Source: Chitinophaga oryzae (GTDB lineage Bacteria > Bacteroidota > Bacteroidia > Chitinophagales > Chitinophagaceae). Taken from it: a stretch of 64,000 nt of DNA. The stretch covers positions 8,299,886 through 8,363,885 of the forward strand of contig NZ_CP051204.2 in the NCBI RefSeq assembly GCF_012516375.2, in the 5' to 3' direction. The notes beneath the pieces are model-generated. The model did not search any database, had not been told where the DNA came from, and saw only the letters and a list, made by a program, of their open reading frames with translations. The position numbers were made by a program, and so were the translations under genes. Shown piece after piece: positions 1 through 9,070 of this stretch. How positions within the stretch are numbered: the first letter of the stretch is position 1; every line of letters begins with the position of its first letter.

Positions 1-1542
1 CCATCCTGCGATACCAGCCATCAGCAGGTAACAACAGCCGGTTTGCCATAAGCTCCACTGCAGGTTCTTTATCATGGCAAATGGTAGTTGTCCCAACCAG
101 GCCACACCGGTGTTCATGAGATGAATCAGCCACCAAAGGGCAGCTCCGGCCCATCCTGCCAGGGTGGTGAAAGGCGTCAGCAGCAACAAAAGGACCTCAC
201 CATAGATGACAACGGTGGATAGCGGCACCGCCACCAGGTTGGCCGGCAGAAAATAAACGGGGAACTGGTGAAAGTAGTAGATGGATGCCGGCAGCGTCAG
301 CACCTGCGCGGCAAGGGAAAGCGCCGTCAGTTGCCATACCGCCCTGGCCCATCGGGAGGAAAGCGGCCATAATGTGCAGATGGCATCATAAAAAAGCAGG
401 ATGCTCAGCACCGCCAGGTACGACAGCTGGAAGCCGGCATCAACGGCCAGCCAGGGCTGACAGCACAGCAACACGAAAGCCGAGGCGGCCAGCATGTTGT
501 AAGTACTGGCTTTTCTGCCCAGTAACAAACTACCGGTTGTGATACCGGAGAACATCACCGCCGCCCGCAATACTGATGCAGACGCGCCTGTCAGCAGGGC
601 AAAGCCCCATAACACGGCCAGCAGTACCACTGCCCGGATAACGTTTGCTGCGCGGCTGGAAGGCAGCCAGCGAAGCAACCATAACAGGGAGCCGTACAAC
701 AAAGCCAGGTGCATTCCTGAAATAGCGATGATATGTACAATACCTGTGTTGCTGTAGGCGGTGACGACTTCAGGGTCCAGGTCCTGGCGGTAACCGATCA
801 GCAAGGCTTCTGCCATACCTGCCTCCGGGCCTTTGCCAATATGGGCCTTTAGCTGACCGAGACAAAAATCGCGGGCCCGCAGCAGGAAAAAGGTGAAGTC
901 ACGCAGTGGCGGGCGTGGCAACTGCCGGTAGTCTTCCGCTTTCAGAAATACCTGGTGATACAATTGCTGCGTGGCGCAGTACCGCTGGTAATCGAACCCG
1001 CCGGGGTTGCCGCTGCCGGTGATTTTAACCGGCTTTTTAGCCAGCAATACTACCGCACCGTACACCAAACCCGATGAAGTACTATCCCGGCTAAAATAGG
1101 CCAATAAACGCCCTTCCGACGCCTTCCAGCGCCCCTGCGTGCAGGTAGCAGTGATCGTCAGCAACGTTTTACGGGAACGGGGTTTGTCCTGCAAAGGCGC
1201 TGCCACCCTGGCCAACCAATACACCTGGCTGTCCGGCGGTGCGGAAAAACACCTGTCGCCCTGCCGGATACCGGCAGAAACCGGCAACAGCGCTCCGCTG
1301 CAAAAGAGCAGGATAAAAACAGGGATGCCTGCCGCCCATGCATAATAATAACGGTATGCAACCGGTAGCCATCGTATGAGCAACAACGCCGAAAAAGCAG
1401 ACAGGATAAGGATATACAGGTACTGTACTGAAAGCGGGCAGGATAGCTGTATACAGATACCGGCCAGTAACGGAGGCGTTAAACGCAGAAAGGGCGCACG
1501 TTTCCAACATGCTGCAACAAACATGGATGATTCAAATTGCAT
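1..1542 (-). CDS. comEC: ComEC/Rec2 family competence protein (partial, runs off window)
   Basis: An open frame on the minus strand starts with ATG at 1542 and is still open at base 1, giving 514 codons of a longer gene. ComEC forms the inner-membrane channel that takes single-stranded DNA into the cell during natural transformation. The visible part has several hydrophobic segments near the N-terminus, a soluble OB-like stretch, and the family signature HIIAISGMHLALLYG, followed by TGASASVLRAAVMF and further membrane segments. This is the N-terminal and competence-domain portion; the usual C-terminal metallo-lactamase-like part would lie outside the window. An internal ATG at 1524 is an alternative start. 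A comF gene at 56354 is a second competence-type gene here, but far away. Identification is firm; function in this organism is inferred from the family. Confidence 0.9.
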   Translation of the reverse strand, partial: MQFESSMFVAACWKRAPFLRLTPPLLAGICIQLSCPLSVQYLYILILSAFSALLLIRWLPVAYRYYYAWAAGIPVFILLFCSGALLPVSAGIRQGDRCFSAPPDSQVYWLARVAAPLQDKPRSRKTLLTITATCTQGRWKASEGRLLAYFSRDSTSSGLVYGAVVLLAKKPVKITGSGNPGGFDYQRYCATQQLYHQVFLKAEDYRQLPRPPLRDFTFFLLRARDFCLGQLKAHIGKGPEAGMAEALLIGYRQDLDPEVVTAYSNTGIVHIIAISGMHLALLYGSLLWLLRWLPSSRAANVIRAVVLLAVLWGFALLTGASASVLRAAVMFSGITTGSLLLGRKASTYNMLAASAFVLLCCQPWLAVDAGFQLSYLAVLSILLFYDAICTLWPLSSRWARAVWQLTALSLAAQVLTLPASIYYFHQFPVYFLPANLVAVPLSTVVIYGEVLLLLLTPFTTLAGWAGAALWWLIHLMNTGVAWLGQLPFAMIKNLQWSLWQTGCCYLLMAGIAGW

Positions 1543-1866
1543 AAAAAAGGGTCAACTTTTAATGTTCTTACATCCGGAAATCAAACCGTCCAAAAAACGC
1601 AAAAACAGCATATCCGAAAAAGATATGATAACTAGGTAATTTTTGATTCAGGATGTGTTAAGATAATTTAGGTTAACAAAATCGTAATTGTTTAATTAAT
1701 TAAATATCAATATAATAAATATATTAACTTCTCGAATCTGTTATTGATTAGTTAACATCTTCTTTAAATATAATATTATTTGTAAAATGCATTACCGGTC
1801 ACGCTATTTGTGTCGTATCAAGATTCAATAGTCGTGTCTTTAATGGTTATTTTGAGGGAAAAGAAG
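1543..1866. other. AT-rich gap upstream of comEC
   Basis: This stretch separates the comEC start from the hairpins behind carB. It is very AT-rich, with runs of TTAATTAATTAAAT type. It should hold the comEC promoter, but I found no clean TAnnTTTG box on the minus strand. No credible gene is seen. Confidence 0.5.
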
Positions 1867-1888
1867 GAGCCTGATCTTTATCAGGCTC
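1867..1888 (-). terminator. Hairpin, probable second terminator behind carB
   Basis: GAGCCTGAT (1867-1875) and ATCAGGCTC (1880-1888) form a 9-bp stem with a 4-nt loop. Read on the minus strand it is followed by CTTCTTTT. It lies 39 bp beyond the first carB terminator and may act as a backup. Confidence 0.55.
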
Positions 1889-1926
1889 TGTTATTTTATA
1901 GCTGTCACACTTAAAAGATAAAACAA

Positions 1927-1959
1927 AAAAGCCCGTCAACACAATATTGACGGGCTTTT
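1927..1959 (-). terminator. Rho-independent terminator of carB
   Basis: AAAAGCCCGTCAA (1927-1939) pairs with TTGACGGGCTTTT (1947-1959), a 13-bp perfect stem with a 7-nt loop. On the minus strand a T-rich tail follows directly. It sits 20 bp after the carB stop. Confidence 0.85.
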
Positions 1960-1979
1960 GTTTTTATGTTGCGACCTGT

Positions 1980-4796
1980 TTATTTAGACAGGTACATGCT
2001 CTTCTCTTTATACAACTGACGGAAGTAAGGATCCCTCAGGTCTTTGATAAAGCGGATCGCTTCACCGGTGGACTTCATTTCAGGGCCCAGTTCTTTGTTC
2101 ACGCCCGGGAATTTATTGAAAGAGAACACGGGTTCCTTGATAGCAAAGCCGCTCAGTTTCTTCTCAATTTTGAAGTCTTTCAGTTTCTTATCTCCGATCA
2201 TCACTTTGGTAGCGATGTTGAGGTAAGGCACCTGGTAAGCTTTGGCGATAAACGGCGTGGTACGGGAAGCGCGTGGGTTGGCTTCGATAACATATACCTG
2301 GCCGTCTTTTACCGCGAACTGAATGTTGATCAGGCCACGGATGTTCAGCGCGCGGGCAATTTTTTCCGCGTAGTATTCCATGGTGGTCACTTCAATCGGA
2401 GTAAGGTTGAAGGCCGGCAGCAGCGCATGGCTGTCGCCGCTGTGGATACCTGCAGGCTCAATGTGCTCCATCACGCCCATCACGTGGAAATCCGTACCAT
2501 CAAAGATACCGTCGATTTCAGCCTCCTGGCAACGGTCCAGGAAGTGGTCGATCAGGATCTTATTACCAGGCAGGTGACGCAGCAGGCTTAACACTGATTG
2601 TTCCAGCTCTTCTTCGTTGATCACGATACGCATCCGCTGGCCGCCCAGTACATAAGACGGACGGACCAGTACCGGGTAACCCACTTCTTTCGCTACTTCG
2701 ATCGCATCGTCTGTATTGTAGGCGGTACCATATTTCGGATAAGGAATGCCCAGGTCTTTCAGCATATCGGAGAAACGGCCGCGGTCTTCGGCTATATCCA
2801 TGCTGTCGAAAGAAGTACCGATGATTTTGATACCTTTTTCTTCGAGGCGTTTCGCCAGCTTCAGCGCTGTCTGGCCACCCAGCTGAACGATCACCCCTTC
2901 CGGTTTTTCCAGCTCGATGATTTCCCACAGGTGCTCCCAGAACACCGGCTCGAAGTACAGCTTATCGGCCATGTCGAAGTCGGTGGACACGGTTTCAGGG
3001 TTACAGTTCACCATGATCGCTTCGTAGCCGCAATCCTGGATCGCCTGCAAACCGTGTGTGCAGCAGTAGTCGAACTCGATACCCTGGCCAATCCTGTTAG
3101 GACCGGAGCCCAGTACGATGATTTTTTTACGGTCGGTTACCTTGCTTTCGTTTTCAGTGTCGAAAGTAGAGTAGAAATAAGGCGTTTTCGCTTCAAACTC
3201 AGCGGAGCAGGTATCTACCATTTTGTAGGTACGTACAATGCCGTTGGCCTTTCTCTTTTCGTACACTTCCTCTTCTTCACAATTGCCGAAGATAACAGCC
3301 AGCTGCGCATCGGAGAAGCCCATCTTCTTGGCGTCGGCCAGCATATCAGCCGGAACGCTCTCCAGGTCATGTTCGCCCAGTTGTTTTTCCAGGTTAACAA
3401 TATCCTGTATCTGGTGGAGGAACCAGCGGTCGATGTAAGTCTGCTGGTGGATATGTTTTACAGAAGCGCCGGCCATCAGGGCATCTTTAATACGGAAGAT
3501 GCGGTCCCAGGTCGGACGTTTCAGTTTTTCGATGAGTTGTTCGGACTTCATCAGTGACTTGCCGTAGTAGCCGAGGCCGAGCGCATCGTTTTCGAGGCTC
3601 TGGCAGGCCTTCTGCAAGGCTTCAGGGAAGGTGCGGCCGATAGCCATTACTTCACCTACTGATTTCATCTGGAGGCCCAGCGTGTCGTCCGCGCCTTTAA
3701 ATTTATCGAAGTTCCAGCGGGGCATTTTTACGATAACGTAGTCCAGCGCCGGTTCAAAGAAAGCGGAAGTAGTTCTGGTAATCTGGTTTTCCAGTTCATC
3801 GAGGGTGTAACCGATCGCCAGTTTGGCGGCGATTTTCGCAATCGGATAACCGGTCGCTTTGGAAGCCAGCGCAGAAGAGCGGCTTACGCGCGGGTTAATT
3901 TCAATTGCGATCAGTTCTTCATTCTCCGGGTTCAGGGAGAACTGTACGTTACAACCGCCGGCGAAGTTACCCAGGTCGCGCATCATCATCATGGCTTTGT
4001 TACGCATGTCCTGGAAAGCGGTATCGCTCAGGGTCATGGCAGGCGCCACGGTGATGGAGTCGCCTGTGTGGATACCCATCGGGTCCAGGTTTTCCACCGT
4101 ACAGATGATCACTACGTTGTCGTTCTTGTCACGCAGCAGTTCCAGTTCGAATTCCTTCCACCCCAGCACCGCTTTCTCTACCAGTACTTCGTGGATAGGA
4201 GAAGCTTTCAGGCCACGGTCCAGCGCTTCGTCCAGCTCATCCTTGCTGTGTACGAAACCGCCGCCGGTACCACCGAGGGTGAAGGAAGGACGGATTACCA
4301 GCGGGAATCCAATCTCCTGTGCAAACTCTTTACCTTCCAGGAAGGAGTTGGCCGTTTTTGCAGGAGCCACCGGAACCCCGATCTTAATCATCCACTGGCG
4401 GAACTGTTCGCGGTCTTCCGCTTTGTCAATCGCTTTAATGTCTACCCCTATCAGGCGAACATTGAATTTCTCCCAAACTCCCAGCTCATCTACCTCTTTA
4501 CAAAGGTTCAGCGCTGTTTGACCACCCATGGTAGGTAATACGGCATCAATCTGGTTTTCTTCCAGAATCTGCTCAATGCTTTCCACGGTTAATGGGAGCA
4601 AATAAACCTTATCGGCCATCATAGGATCCGTCATGATGGTAGCCGGGTTGGAATTAATCAAAATCACTTTAATTCCTTCTTCCCGCAACGAACGTGCTGC
4701 CTGGGAACCAGAATAGTCAAATTCGCAAGCCTGACCAATAATAATGGGACCAGAACCGATAATGAGGACAGATTTGATAGATGAGTCTTTTGGCAT
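1980..4796 (-). CDS. carB: Carbamoyl-phosphate synthase large subunit, short form
   Basis: CarB makes carbamoyl phosphate from bicarbonate, glutamine-derived ammonia and two ATP, feeding pyrimidine and arginine synthesis. The 938-residue product begins [20 protein letters not shown] and has the two expected ATP-grasp halves, each with its own GSGP(I/N) nucleotide-fold start (second near residue 560, [12 protein letters not shown]) and glycine-rich ATP-grasp segment ([28 protein letters not shown]). Enterobacterial CarB is about 1070 residues; this one ends with [10 protein letters not shown]...SMYLSK soon after the second synthetase domain, so the C-terminal MGS-like allosteric domain is absent. 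The ending is followed by a good terminator, so this is not a frameshift artefact. carA is not in the window. Identification is very secure. Confidence 0.97.
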   Translation of the reverse strand: MPKDSSIKSVLIIGSGPIIIGQACEFDYSGSQAARSLREEGIKVILINSNPATIMTDPMMADKVYLLPLTVESIEQILEENQIDAVLPTMGGQTALNLCKEVDELGVWEKFNVRLIGVDIKAIDKAEDREQFRQWMIKIGVPVAPAKTANSFLEGKEFAQEIGFPLVIRPSFTLGGTGGGFVHSKDELDEALDRGLKASPIHEVLVEKAVLGWKEFELELLRDKNDNVVIICTVENLDPMGIHTGDSITVAPAMTLSDTAFQDMRNKAMMMMRDLGNFAGGCNVQFSLNPENEELIAIEINPRVSRSSALASKATGYPIAKIAAKLAIGYTLDELENQITRTTSAFFEPALDYVIVKMPRWNFDKFKGADDTLGLQMKSVGEVMAIGRTFPEALQKACQSLENDALGLGYYGKSLMKSEQLIEKLKRPTWDRIFRIKDALMAGASVKHIHQQTYIDRWFLHQIQDIVNLEKQLGEHDLESVPADMLADAKKMGFSDAQLAVIFGNCEEEEVYEKRKANGIVRTYKMVDTCSAEFEAKTPYFYSTFDTENESKVTDRKKIIVLGSGPNRIGQGIEFDYCCTHGLQAIQDCGYEAIMVNCNPETVSTDFDMADKLYFEPVFWEHLWEIIELEKPEGVIVQLGGQTALKLAKRLEEKGIKIIGTSFDSMDIAEDRGRFSDMLKDLGIPYPKYGTAYNTDDAIEVAKEVGYPVLVRPSYVLGGQRMRIVINEEELEQSVLSLLRHLPGNKILIDHFLDRCQEAEIDGIFDGTDFHVMGVMEHIEPAGIHSGDSHALLPAFNLTPIEVTTMEYYAEKIARALNIRGLINIQFAVKDGQVYVIEANPRASRTTPFIAKAYQVPYLNIATKVMIGDKKLKDFKIEKKLSGFAIKEPVFSFNKFPGVNKELGPEMKSTGEAIRFIKDLRDPYFRQLYKEKSMYLSK

Positions 4797-4865
4797 TTTT
4801 GTAATCTATTGAAAATGAAAAACCACATTGATTTTAATGCCGTACGAGGGACCAAAAAAATCGTG

Positions 4866-4873
4866 CAAAGTTA
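4866..4873 (-). promoter_or_regulatory. Putative -7 box for carB
   Basis: On the minus strand the sequence reads TAACTTTG, matching the Bacteroidota -7 consensus TAnnTTTG. It lies about 70 bp upstream of the carB ATG. No clear TTTG -33 box was found at the right distance. Confidence 0.5.
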
Positions 4874-5038
4874 CGTGATTTGAAATTTAATAATGGAATT
4901 AAATTTGATTTTTTATGAAAGAATTTTCCGGACGACATGATAGAATGCTTTTTTTACATACAATAATTGTTTTATAAAATACTACGGCAGAGGCGGATTT
5001 CAGGAGAAACACGCCGGCTTTTTTTCCGTACAAATACG

Positions 5039-5070
5039 TTGTGCTATCATCCCGGAATATCCTACCTTTG
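5039..5070 (+). promoter_or_regulatory. Putative promoter of the MNIO cassette
   Basis: TTG at 5039-5041 is followed after 21 bp by TACCTTTG at 5063-5070, a good Bacteroidota -33/-7 pair. Transcription would start near 5074, leaving a leader of about 100 nt before the ATG at 5177. The rest of the 4797-5176 gap shows no gene. Confidence 0.6.
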
Positions 5071-5176
5071 GTCCTGTTAGTACATACCCCAAAAGTGACC
5101 GGCACCGATCGAGCAGCATTTTCGTTTATATCTGTCGTTTTATATCTATCATTTATCACCCCAAAAACCACATGTC

Positions 5177-5416
5177 ATGCGTACAGCAGAAGTTCACTAT
5201 GGAACAGACGGCCACGTAAACCTCACCGTGCCTAAAGGCACGAAAATGGCCGAAATCGCCAGGTTACAGGAACTGGTAATTTCAAAAATTAACCCCCGTG
5301 GCTGTCAGGCCTGCCTGTCCGGCGTCCACTTCAACATCCGGGAACAACTGGAACATGTTATGAAAGTAGACCTCGACAAAATGGCGACCATCAAAGGTAC
5401 TGTCATCGGCCACTAA
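5177..5416 (+). CDS. Small protein with GCxxC motif, candidate MNIO substrate (RiPP precursor-like)
   Basis: A 79-residue protein with no signal peptide and no family I recognise by name. Its only two cysteines are C43 and C46, in RGCQACLSG, near the middle. The N-terminal part looks like a small folded region, while residues 56-79 are charged and mostly helical in character. It is directly followed by a DUF692/MNIO enzyme and its usual partner protein. In known MNIO systems (methanobactin, 3-thiaglutamate, chryseobasin, the HvfA and bufferin types) the enzyme-partner pair modifies Cys, Asp or other residues of a small peptide encoded beside it. By analogy this gene is the candidate substrate. 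That role is inference; it could instead be a small metal-binding or redox protein. A terminator-like hairpin separates it from the enzyme genes, which would give more transcript of this gene than of the enzymes. Confidence 0.7.
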   Translation: MRTAEVHYGTDGHVNLTVPKGTKMAEIARLQELVISKINPRGCQACLSGVHFNIREQLEHVMKVDLDKMATIKGTVIGH

Positions 5417-5425
5417 CGTATCACC

Positions 5426-5452
5426 GCCCCGTTCCCCGGAGCGGGGCTTTTT
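5426..5452 (+). terminator. Terminator/attenuator between candidate precursor and MNIO gene
   Basis: GCCCCG (5426-5431) pairs with CGGGGC (5442-5447), extended by two weaker pairs, and is followed by TTTTT. It lies 9 bp after the stop of the 79-residue gene and 14 bp before the MNIO start, so it probably acts as a leaky intra-operon terminator. Confidence 0.7.
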
Positions 5453-5466
5453 AAACATTCCCTGCC

Positions 5467-6393
5467 ATGTATCCTGCTACGCTTACCGGCCGCAGCAGCC
5501 GGTTGTATGAAAAAACTATTCCTCAACTGGGCGTGGGTTTATTGTACAATCCTTCCCTGGAACTGTACCTCGACAGCCCCGCTACCTGTTGCGATTACGT
5601 GGAAATTATTCCGGACATGTTCTGGACAGACCTGGGCAACGGCCACCCTGGCCGCTTTGAAGAAATAGACAGCTGGATGAACGTGCTCCATAAACTCGCC
5701 GCCCGCTATCCGCTCACCGCCCATAACATCTCCTACTCCCTCGGCAGCGCCGGCATCTTCGACATGGCTTATCTCCATAAAATGGAAGAATGGCACCGGC
5801 GCTTCCCGTTTGTATGGCACAGCGACCACCTCTCTTTCGTGAAAGTACATGATGAGCATCAGCAGGAACATAACGCCGGTATGGCCGTTCCCGTGCCCTA
5901 CGACTACGAAGTGCTGGACATGATCGACAGCCGCATCAACACTATCAGCCGCAGCATCAGGGCGCCTTTCCTGGTAGAAAACAACGTGTATTTCATTGAC
6001 CTGCCGGAACAGGAACTCTCCGAAACGGCTTTCCTCAATGAACTGTCGAAAGATACCGCCTGTGGCCTGCTGCTCGATATCCACAACGTATATACGAACG
6101 CGGTGAACCATGGGTTTGATGCCCGCAGCTTCATCGCCGCGCTGGACCTCGGCAAGGTGATAGAAATACACATCGCCGGCGGCAATGAAATGGCTGGCAT
6201 GTATACCGACTCCCACGCAGGGCCTTGTCCGGAAGCTGTATGGGAACTTCTCGAGTATACGTTACCGTTAGTGCCCAACCTCTGCGGCATCACTTTCGAA
6301 TTTCATGAATCGTACTTTCACCTGCTGCAGTTCGACGGGATCACCCGCGAACTGAACAGGGCCAAAGCAGTATGGAATCAATATCATAAGTAA
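5467..6393 (+). CDS. DUF692 / MNIO family multinuclear iron oxidative enzyme
   Basis: This 308-residue protein is a member of the DUF692 family, now called MNIO. These TIM-barrel enzymes use two or three iron ions and O2 to rework peptide side chains. Expected conserved positions are present: H86 in LTAHNISYSLG, D120 and H121 in WHSDHLSF, E171 in LVENNVYF, D204 and N207 in LLLDIHNVYTNAVNHG, H235 in EIHIAGG, D248 and H250 in DSHAG, and E278 in TFEFHE. The length is normal for the family. It lies between a 79-residue GCxxC protein and the partner gene, starting 7 bp before the partner, so a three-gene unit is likely. Which residue it modifies cannot be told from sequence. Confidence 0.92.
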   Translation: MYPATLTGRSSRLYEKTIPQLGVGLLYNPSLELYLDSPATCCDYVEIIPDMFWTDLGNGHPGRFEEIDSWMNVLHKLAARYPLTAHNISYSLGSAGIFDMAYLHKMEEWHRRFPFVWHSDHLSFVKVHDEHQQEHNAGMAVPVPYDYEVLDMIDSRINTISRSIRAPFLVENNVYFIDLPEQELSETAFLNELSKDTACGLLLDIHNVYTNAVNHGFDARSFIAALDLGKVIEIHIAGGNEMAGMYTDSHAGPCPEAVWELLEYTLPLVPNLCGITFEFHESYFHLLQFDGITRELNRAKAVWNQYHK

Positions 6394-6399
6394 ACAGCC

Positions 6400-7017
6400 A
6401 TGTCACTCCTCTCCTTTCAGCAGGCACTTGCCGCGCTCATCGCCTCTCCTGAGCGCTGCGTGGAAGCCAGGCAACAGCCGGACGCGGTCTTCGCATCCTA
6501 TGACCTCACCGATCGGGAAAGAAAACGGCTGGAGACGGTCGTGTTCCAGCGCGGCATGTCGGTCAACTGCACCCTGTACCGTGTGAACCGTATAACGCCT
6601 ATCTATACGTTGCTGCCCTACACCTGTCTGCTGCTGGGCGACCGGCTCATGCCGCTGGCCACCGCTTTCTGGGAGGCCTGCCGGCAGTCCGATCTTCAGT
6701 TCAAACGGGAAATTGAAGGTTTTGCCGGTTACCTGGAAAAACAAATAGCGCAGGGGCGCCTGCAGGTGCTTTACCTGCCGGAAATATTACGGATGGAAAC
6801 CGCCATCAATGCCCTGAAATTTTTACCGAAGCAGCAGGACGCCGCATCACATGTGAGGTATATTCCTTTTGAACACGAGCCAGGGCCACTGCTGGAAGCC
6901 TTATCGGCGCTGCGTATCCCTGAAGTGGCGCCAGCAATAGGCAACTGGCTGCTGATCATCGATTACAGCGGAGAAGAAATGTCTTTCAGCACAACCGCCA
7001 TACAGGAAGCGCCGTAG
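6400..7017 (+). CDS. MNIO partner protein (MbnC/TglI/ChrI-type)
   Basis: A 205-residue soluble protein starting 7 bp after the MNIO gene. Its N-terminus (SFQQALAALIASPE... YDLTDRERKRLETVV) has the helical pattern of the DUF2063-like domain found in partners of MNIO enzymes. These partners bind the substrate peptide leader and bring it to the enzyme. The middle part contains a helical stretch around FWEACRQSDLQFKREIEGFAGYL and the pattern LYLPEILRMETAIN, typical of the second half of such partners. No catalytic motif is visible. The gene position is the strongest evidence for function. Confidence 0.8.
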   Translation: MSLLSFQQALAALIASPERCVEARQQPDAVFASYDLTDRERKRLETVVFQRGMSVNCTLYRVNRITPIYTLLPYTCLLLGDRLMPLATAFWEACRQSDLQFKREIEGFAGYLEKQIAQGRLQVLYLPEILRMETAINALKFLPKQQDAASHVRYIPFEHEPGPLLEALSALRIPEVAPAIGNWLLIIDYSGEEMSFSTTAIQEAP

Positions 7018-7018
7018 C

Positions 7019-7036
7019 CCGGGGCCGAAGCCCCGG
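7019..7036. terminator. GC-rich hairpin after the MNIO cassette
   Basis: CCGGGGC (7019-7025) pairs with GCCCCGG (7030-7036) around a CGAA loop, just after the partner-gene stop. There is no T-run, so it may be an mRNA end-stabiliser rather than a classical terminator. The gap to 7124 shows nothing else. Confidence 0.45.
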
Positions 7037-7124
7037 AAACCGGAAAAGCGTGCCAGCAGCTATCGTTGAAGGCAGCGAAGCCGCGGCCTCCGTTGTATGA
7101 CGGGACCTAACAGACCGTAAGTTG

Positions 7125-8279
7125 TTATAGTTTAAGACGGGTGGACATAATAGCGATGGCAGCGCCCATAACGGCGATGAGCGAAAAAGACACTGCGAGG
7201 CTGGTAGCCTGCGCCACAAAACCAATCAGCGGCGGGCCAAAAAGGAAGCCCAGGTAACCAATAGTGGAAACCGCCGCCAGCGCCATTCCCGGCGACAGAA
7301 CAGCGGACTTGCCGGCAGCGCTGTATACCAGCGGCACCACCGCAGAAACACCGGCACCTACCAGCATGAAGCCCAGCGTAGCGCTCACCAGGTAAGGGAA
7401 AGCTACCGCTACCAGTAACCCGGCGGCTGTAAGTGTTCCGCTGATGATAAGCATTTTTCGTGTACCCAATCGCGTTATCATCCAGTCAGCCACAAAACGG
7501 CCGGAGGCCATAGTGCCCATAAAGGCGGCATAACCGGCGCCCCCCAGCCCTTCCTCCACTTTCACTACGCGGCGGAAATATACCCCGCTCCAGTCAAACA
7601 TAGTACCCTCGCATATCATGGAGCACATAGCGATAATGCCCAGCGTCAGCAAAAAGCGGTCAGGCTTAACAAACAGTGGCTGATTAGCCTGTACGTTATT
7701 ATCCTGCTGTACGATATGCCGCATCGTGAGCAGCACCAGCGTCCAGGAAATACCGGTGATCAGCAGGAAATGATACACCGGCTGCATATGCAGTCCGCTC
7801 ATTGCCGCGCCAATAGCCGCGCCGGTGAACCCTGCCACGCTCCACAGCCCATGAAAAGAGGCCATGATAGAACGGCCATACATCGCTTCCACCGCTACCG
7901 CCTGCGTGTTGACCGCAATATTGGCCAGGTTGCCGCAGAAGCCGAAAAACACAAGGAAAGAGATCAGTTCCCAGGGCGCTTTGGCCAGGCCCAGTACCGG
8001 CAGAATAGCGGCATACGCCACCGCGGCAATGATCAACACCTGCTTACTGCCGAAACGGGATACGAGGATACCTGCTACCGGCAGGGAAATCAGCGACCCT
8101 ACCGGCAGTGCCAGCAGCACGCTGCCCAGACCCGCATCGTTGAGGCGCAGGGATTGCTGTATGTCCGGGATGCGTGATGCCCAGCTGGCAAAACACAATC
8201 CGGTCAGAAAAAACAACGCGCTTACCGCAATGCGGGCGCCTCTCTTATGTATCACCGGTATCGATAAATCCTGTAACAT
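7125..8279 (-). CDS. MFS transporter, YbjJ-like
   Basis: A 384-residue membrane protein with about twelve hydrophobic segments and the major-facilitator pattern, including a loop 2-3 motif like VSRFGSKQVL and a second in the C-terminal half (ITRLGTRKML). The N-terminus RIAVSALFFLTGLCFASWASRIPDIQ resembles the YbjJ group of MFS proteins, whose substrates are not well established. It lies 38 bp downstream of a DeoR regulator on the same strand, so the regulator probably controls it. DeoR neighbours often handle sugars or nucleosides; the divergent gene is a deoxyribonucleotidase. Substrate assignment remains open. Confidence 0.85.
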   Translation of the reverse strand: MLQDLSIPVIHKRGARIAVSALFFLTGLCFASWASRIPDIQQSLRLNDAGLGSVLLALPVGSLISLPVAGILVSRFGSKQVLIIAAVAYAAILPVLGLAKAPWELISFLVFFGFCGNLANIAVNTQAVAVEAMYGRSIMASFHGLWSVAGFTGAAIGAAMSGLHMQPVYHFLLITGISWTLVLLTMRHIVQQDNNVQANQPLFVKPDRFLLTLGIIAMCSMICEGTMFDWSGVYFRRVVKVEEGLGGAGYAAFMGTMASGRFVADWMITRLGTRKMLIISGTLTAAGLLVAVAFPYLVSATLGFMLVGAGVSAVVPLVYSAAGKSAVLSPGMALAAVSTIGYLGFLFGPPLIGFVAQATSLAVSFSLIAVMGAAIAIMSTRLKL

Positions 8280-8317
8280 CGTTGTGTAGATTTCAGCGTA
8301 TGGTTTCCGTTTAACGT

Positions 8318-9064
8318 TTATATCACCTGTATGCCCAGGTCCTGGTAAGGCTTAAATAAAGGCAGTTCCGGTTTGTCCGTCACGATCACATCTATTCCCG
8401 TAATGTCGCAGACTTTAAACGGCTCTGCCGTATCCATTTTATCACTGGTGGCCAGCGCAACAATTTTATTGCCCGCTTCAATCATCACACTTTTTACATC
8501 TGCTTCCTCAAGGTCCAGGCCAGTTACGCCGGCTTCCGGATGCAGGCTGCAGATACCTACGAAGGCCAGGTCGGCCCGGATCTTCTGCATCGCGCGGATA
8601 GTATCCATACCGGTAGCTGTTTGTGAGTTTTTACCGATACGCCCGCCGGTAAAGATCACTTCTATGGTAGGGTGCTCTATCAGCTGGGTAACGATAGGTA
8701 CGCTGTTGGTAATGATGGTCAGCCGCAGCTGGGGAGGCAACAGTTTCACCAGCGCCAGCGTAGAGGTGCCGCCGTCCATCAGCACGGTCTGTCCGTCGTG
8801 CAGCAAGGTGAGGGCTTTACGGGCCATCAGCTGTTTATCGGCCGCATGGCGCTCTACCCGCTCTTTAAAGGAATAGGGATTGGGAGAATGGGGGATGGCG
8901 CCTCCCCGCACTTTGATCAGCTGCCCGCTTTGTGCCAGCGCTTCCAGGTCCCGGCGTACCGTATCTTCCGACACCTGCAGATCAGTACTCAGCTCCGTCT
9001 GTAACACCTTCTGATCTGTTTGCAGCTTCTTTAATATATAATCAAGTCTTTCCTCTTTCAGCAT
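8318..9064 (-). CDS. DeoR/GlpR family transcriptional regulator
   Basis: A 248-residue regulator when started at the ATG at 9064 (MLKEERLDYILKKL), the usual N-terminus of the family. The frame extends upstream to a TTG at 9112, but that part would be encoded by the 10-bp repeat array and is unlikely to be translated; the ATG at 9073 is a second option. Residues 1-60 form the winged helix (LSTDLQVSEDTVRRDLEALA), and the rest is the DeoRC effector domain with DGGTST, TNSVPIV and FTGGRIG motifs that bind phosphorylated sugars. It is adjacent to an MFS gene downstream and divergent from a deoxyribonucleotidase. The phased repeat array immediately upstream is the obvious candidate operator. Confidence 0.9.
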   Translation of the reverse strand: MLKEERLDYILKKLQTDQKVLQTELSTDLQVSEDTVRRDLEALAQSGQLIKVRGGAIPHSPNPYSFKERVERHAADKQLMARKALTLLHDGQTVLMDGGTSTLALVKLLPPQLRLTIITNSVPIVTQLIEHPTIEVIFTGGRIGKNSQTATGMDTIRAMQKIRADLAFVGICSLHPEAGVTGLDLEEADVKSVMIEAGNKIVALATSDKMDTAEPFKVCDITGIDVIVTDKPELPLFKPYQDLGIQVI

Positions 9065-9070
9065 ACTTGC

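Noticed and set aside
4899..5171. 90-codon minus-strand frame upstream of the MNIO cassette
   Set aside because: It covers the probable promoter, and the sequence shows no protein-like pattern.
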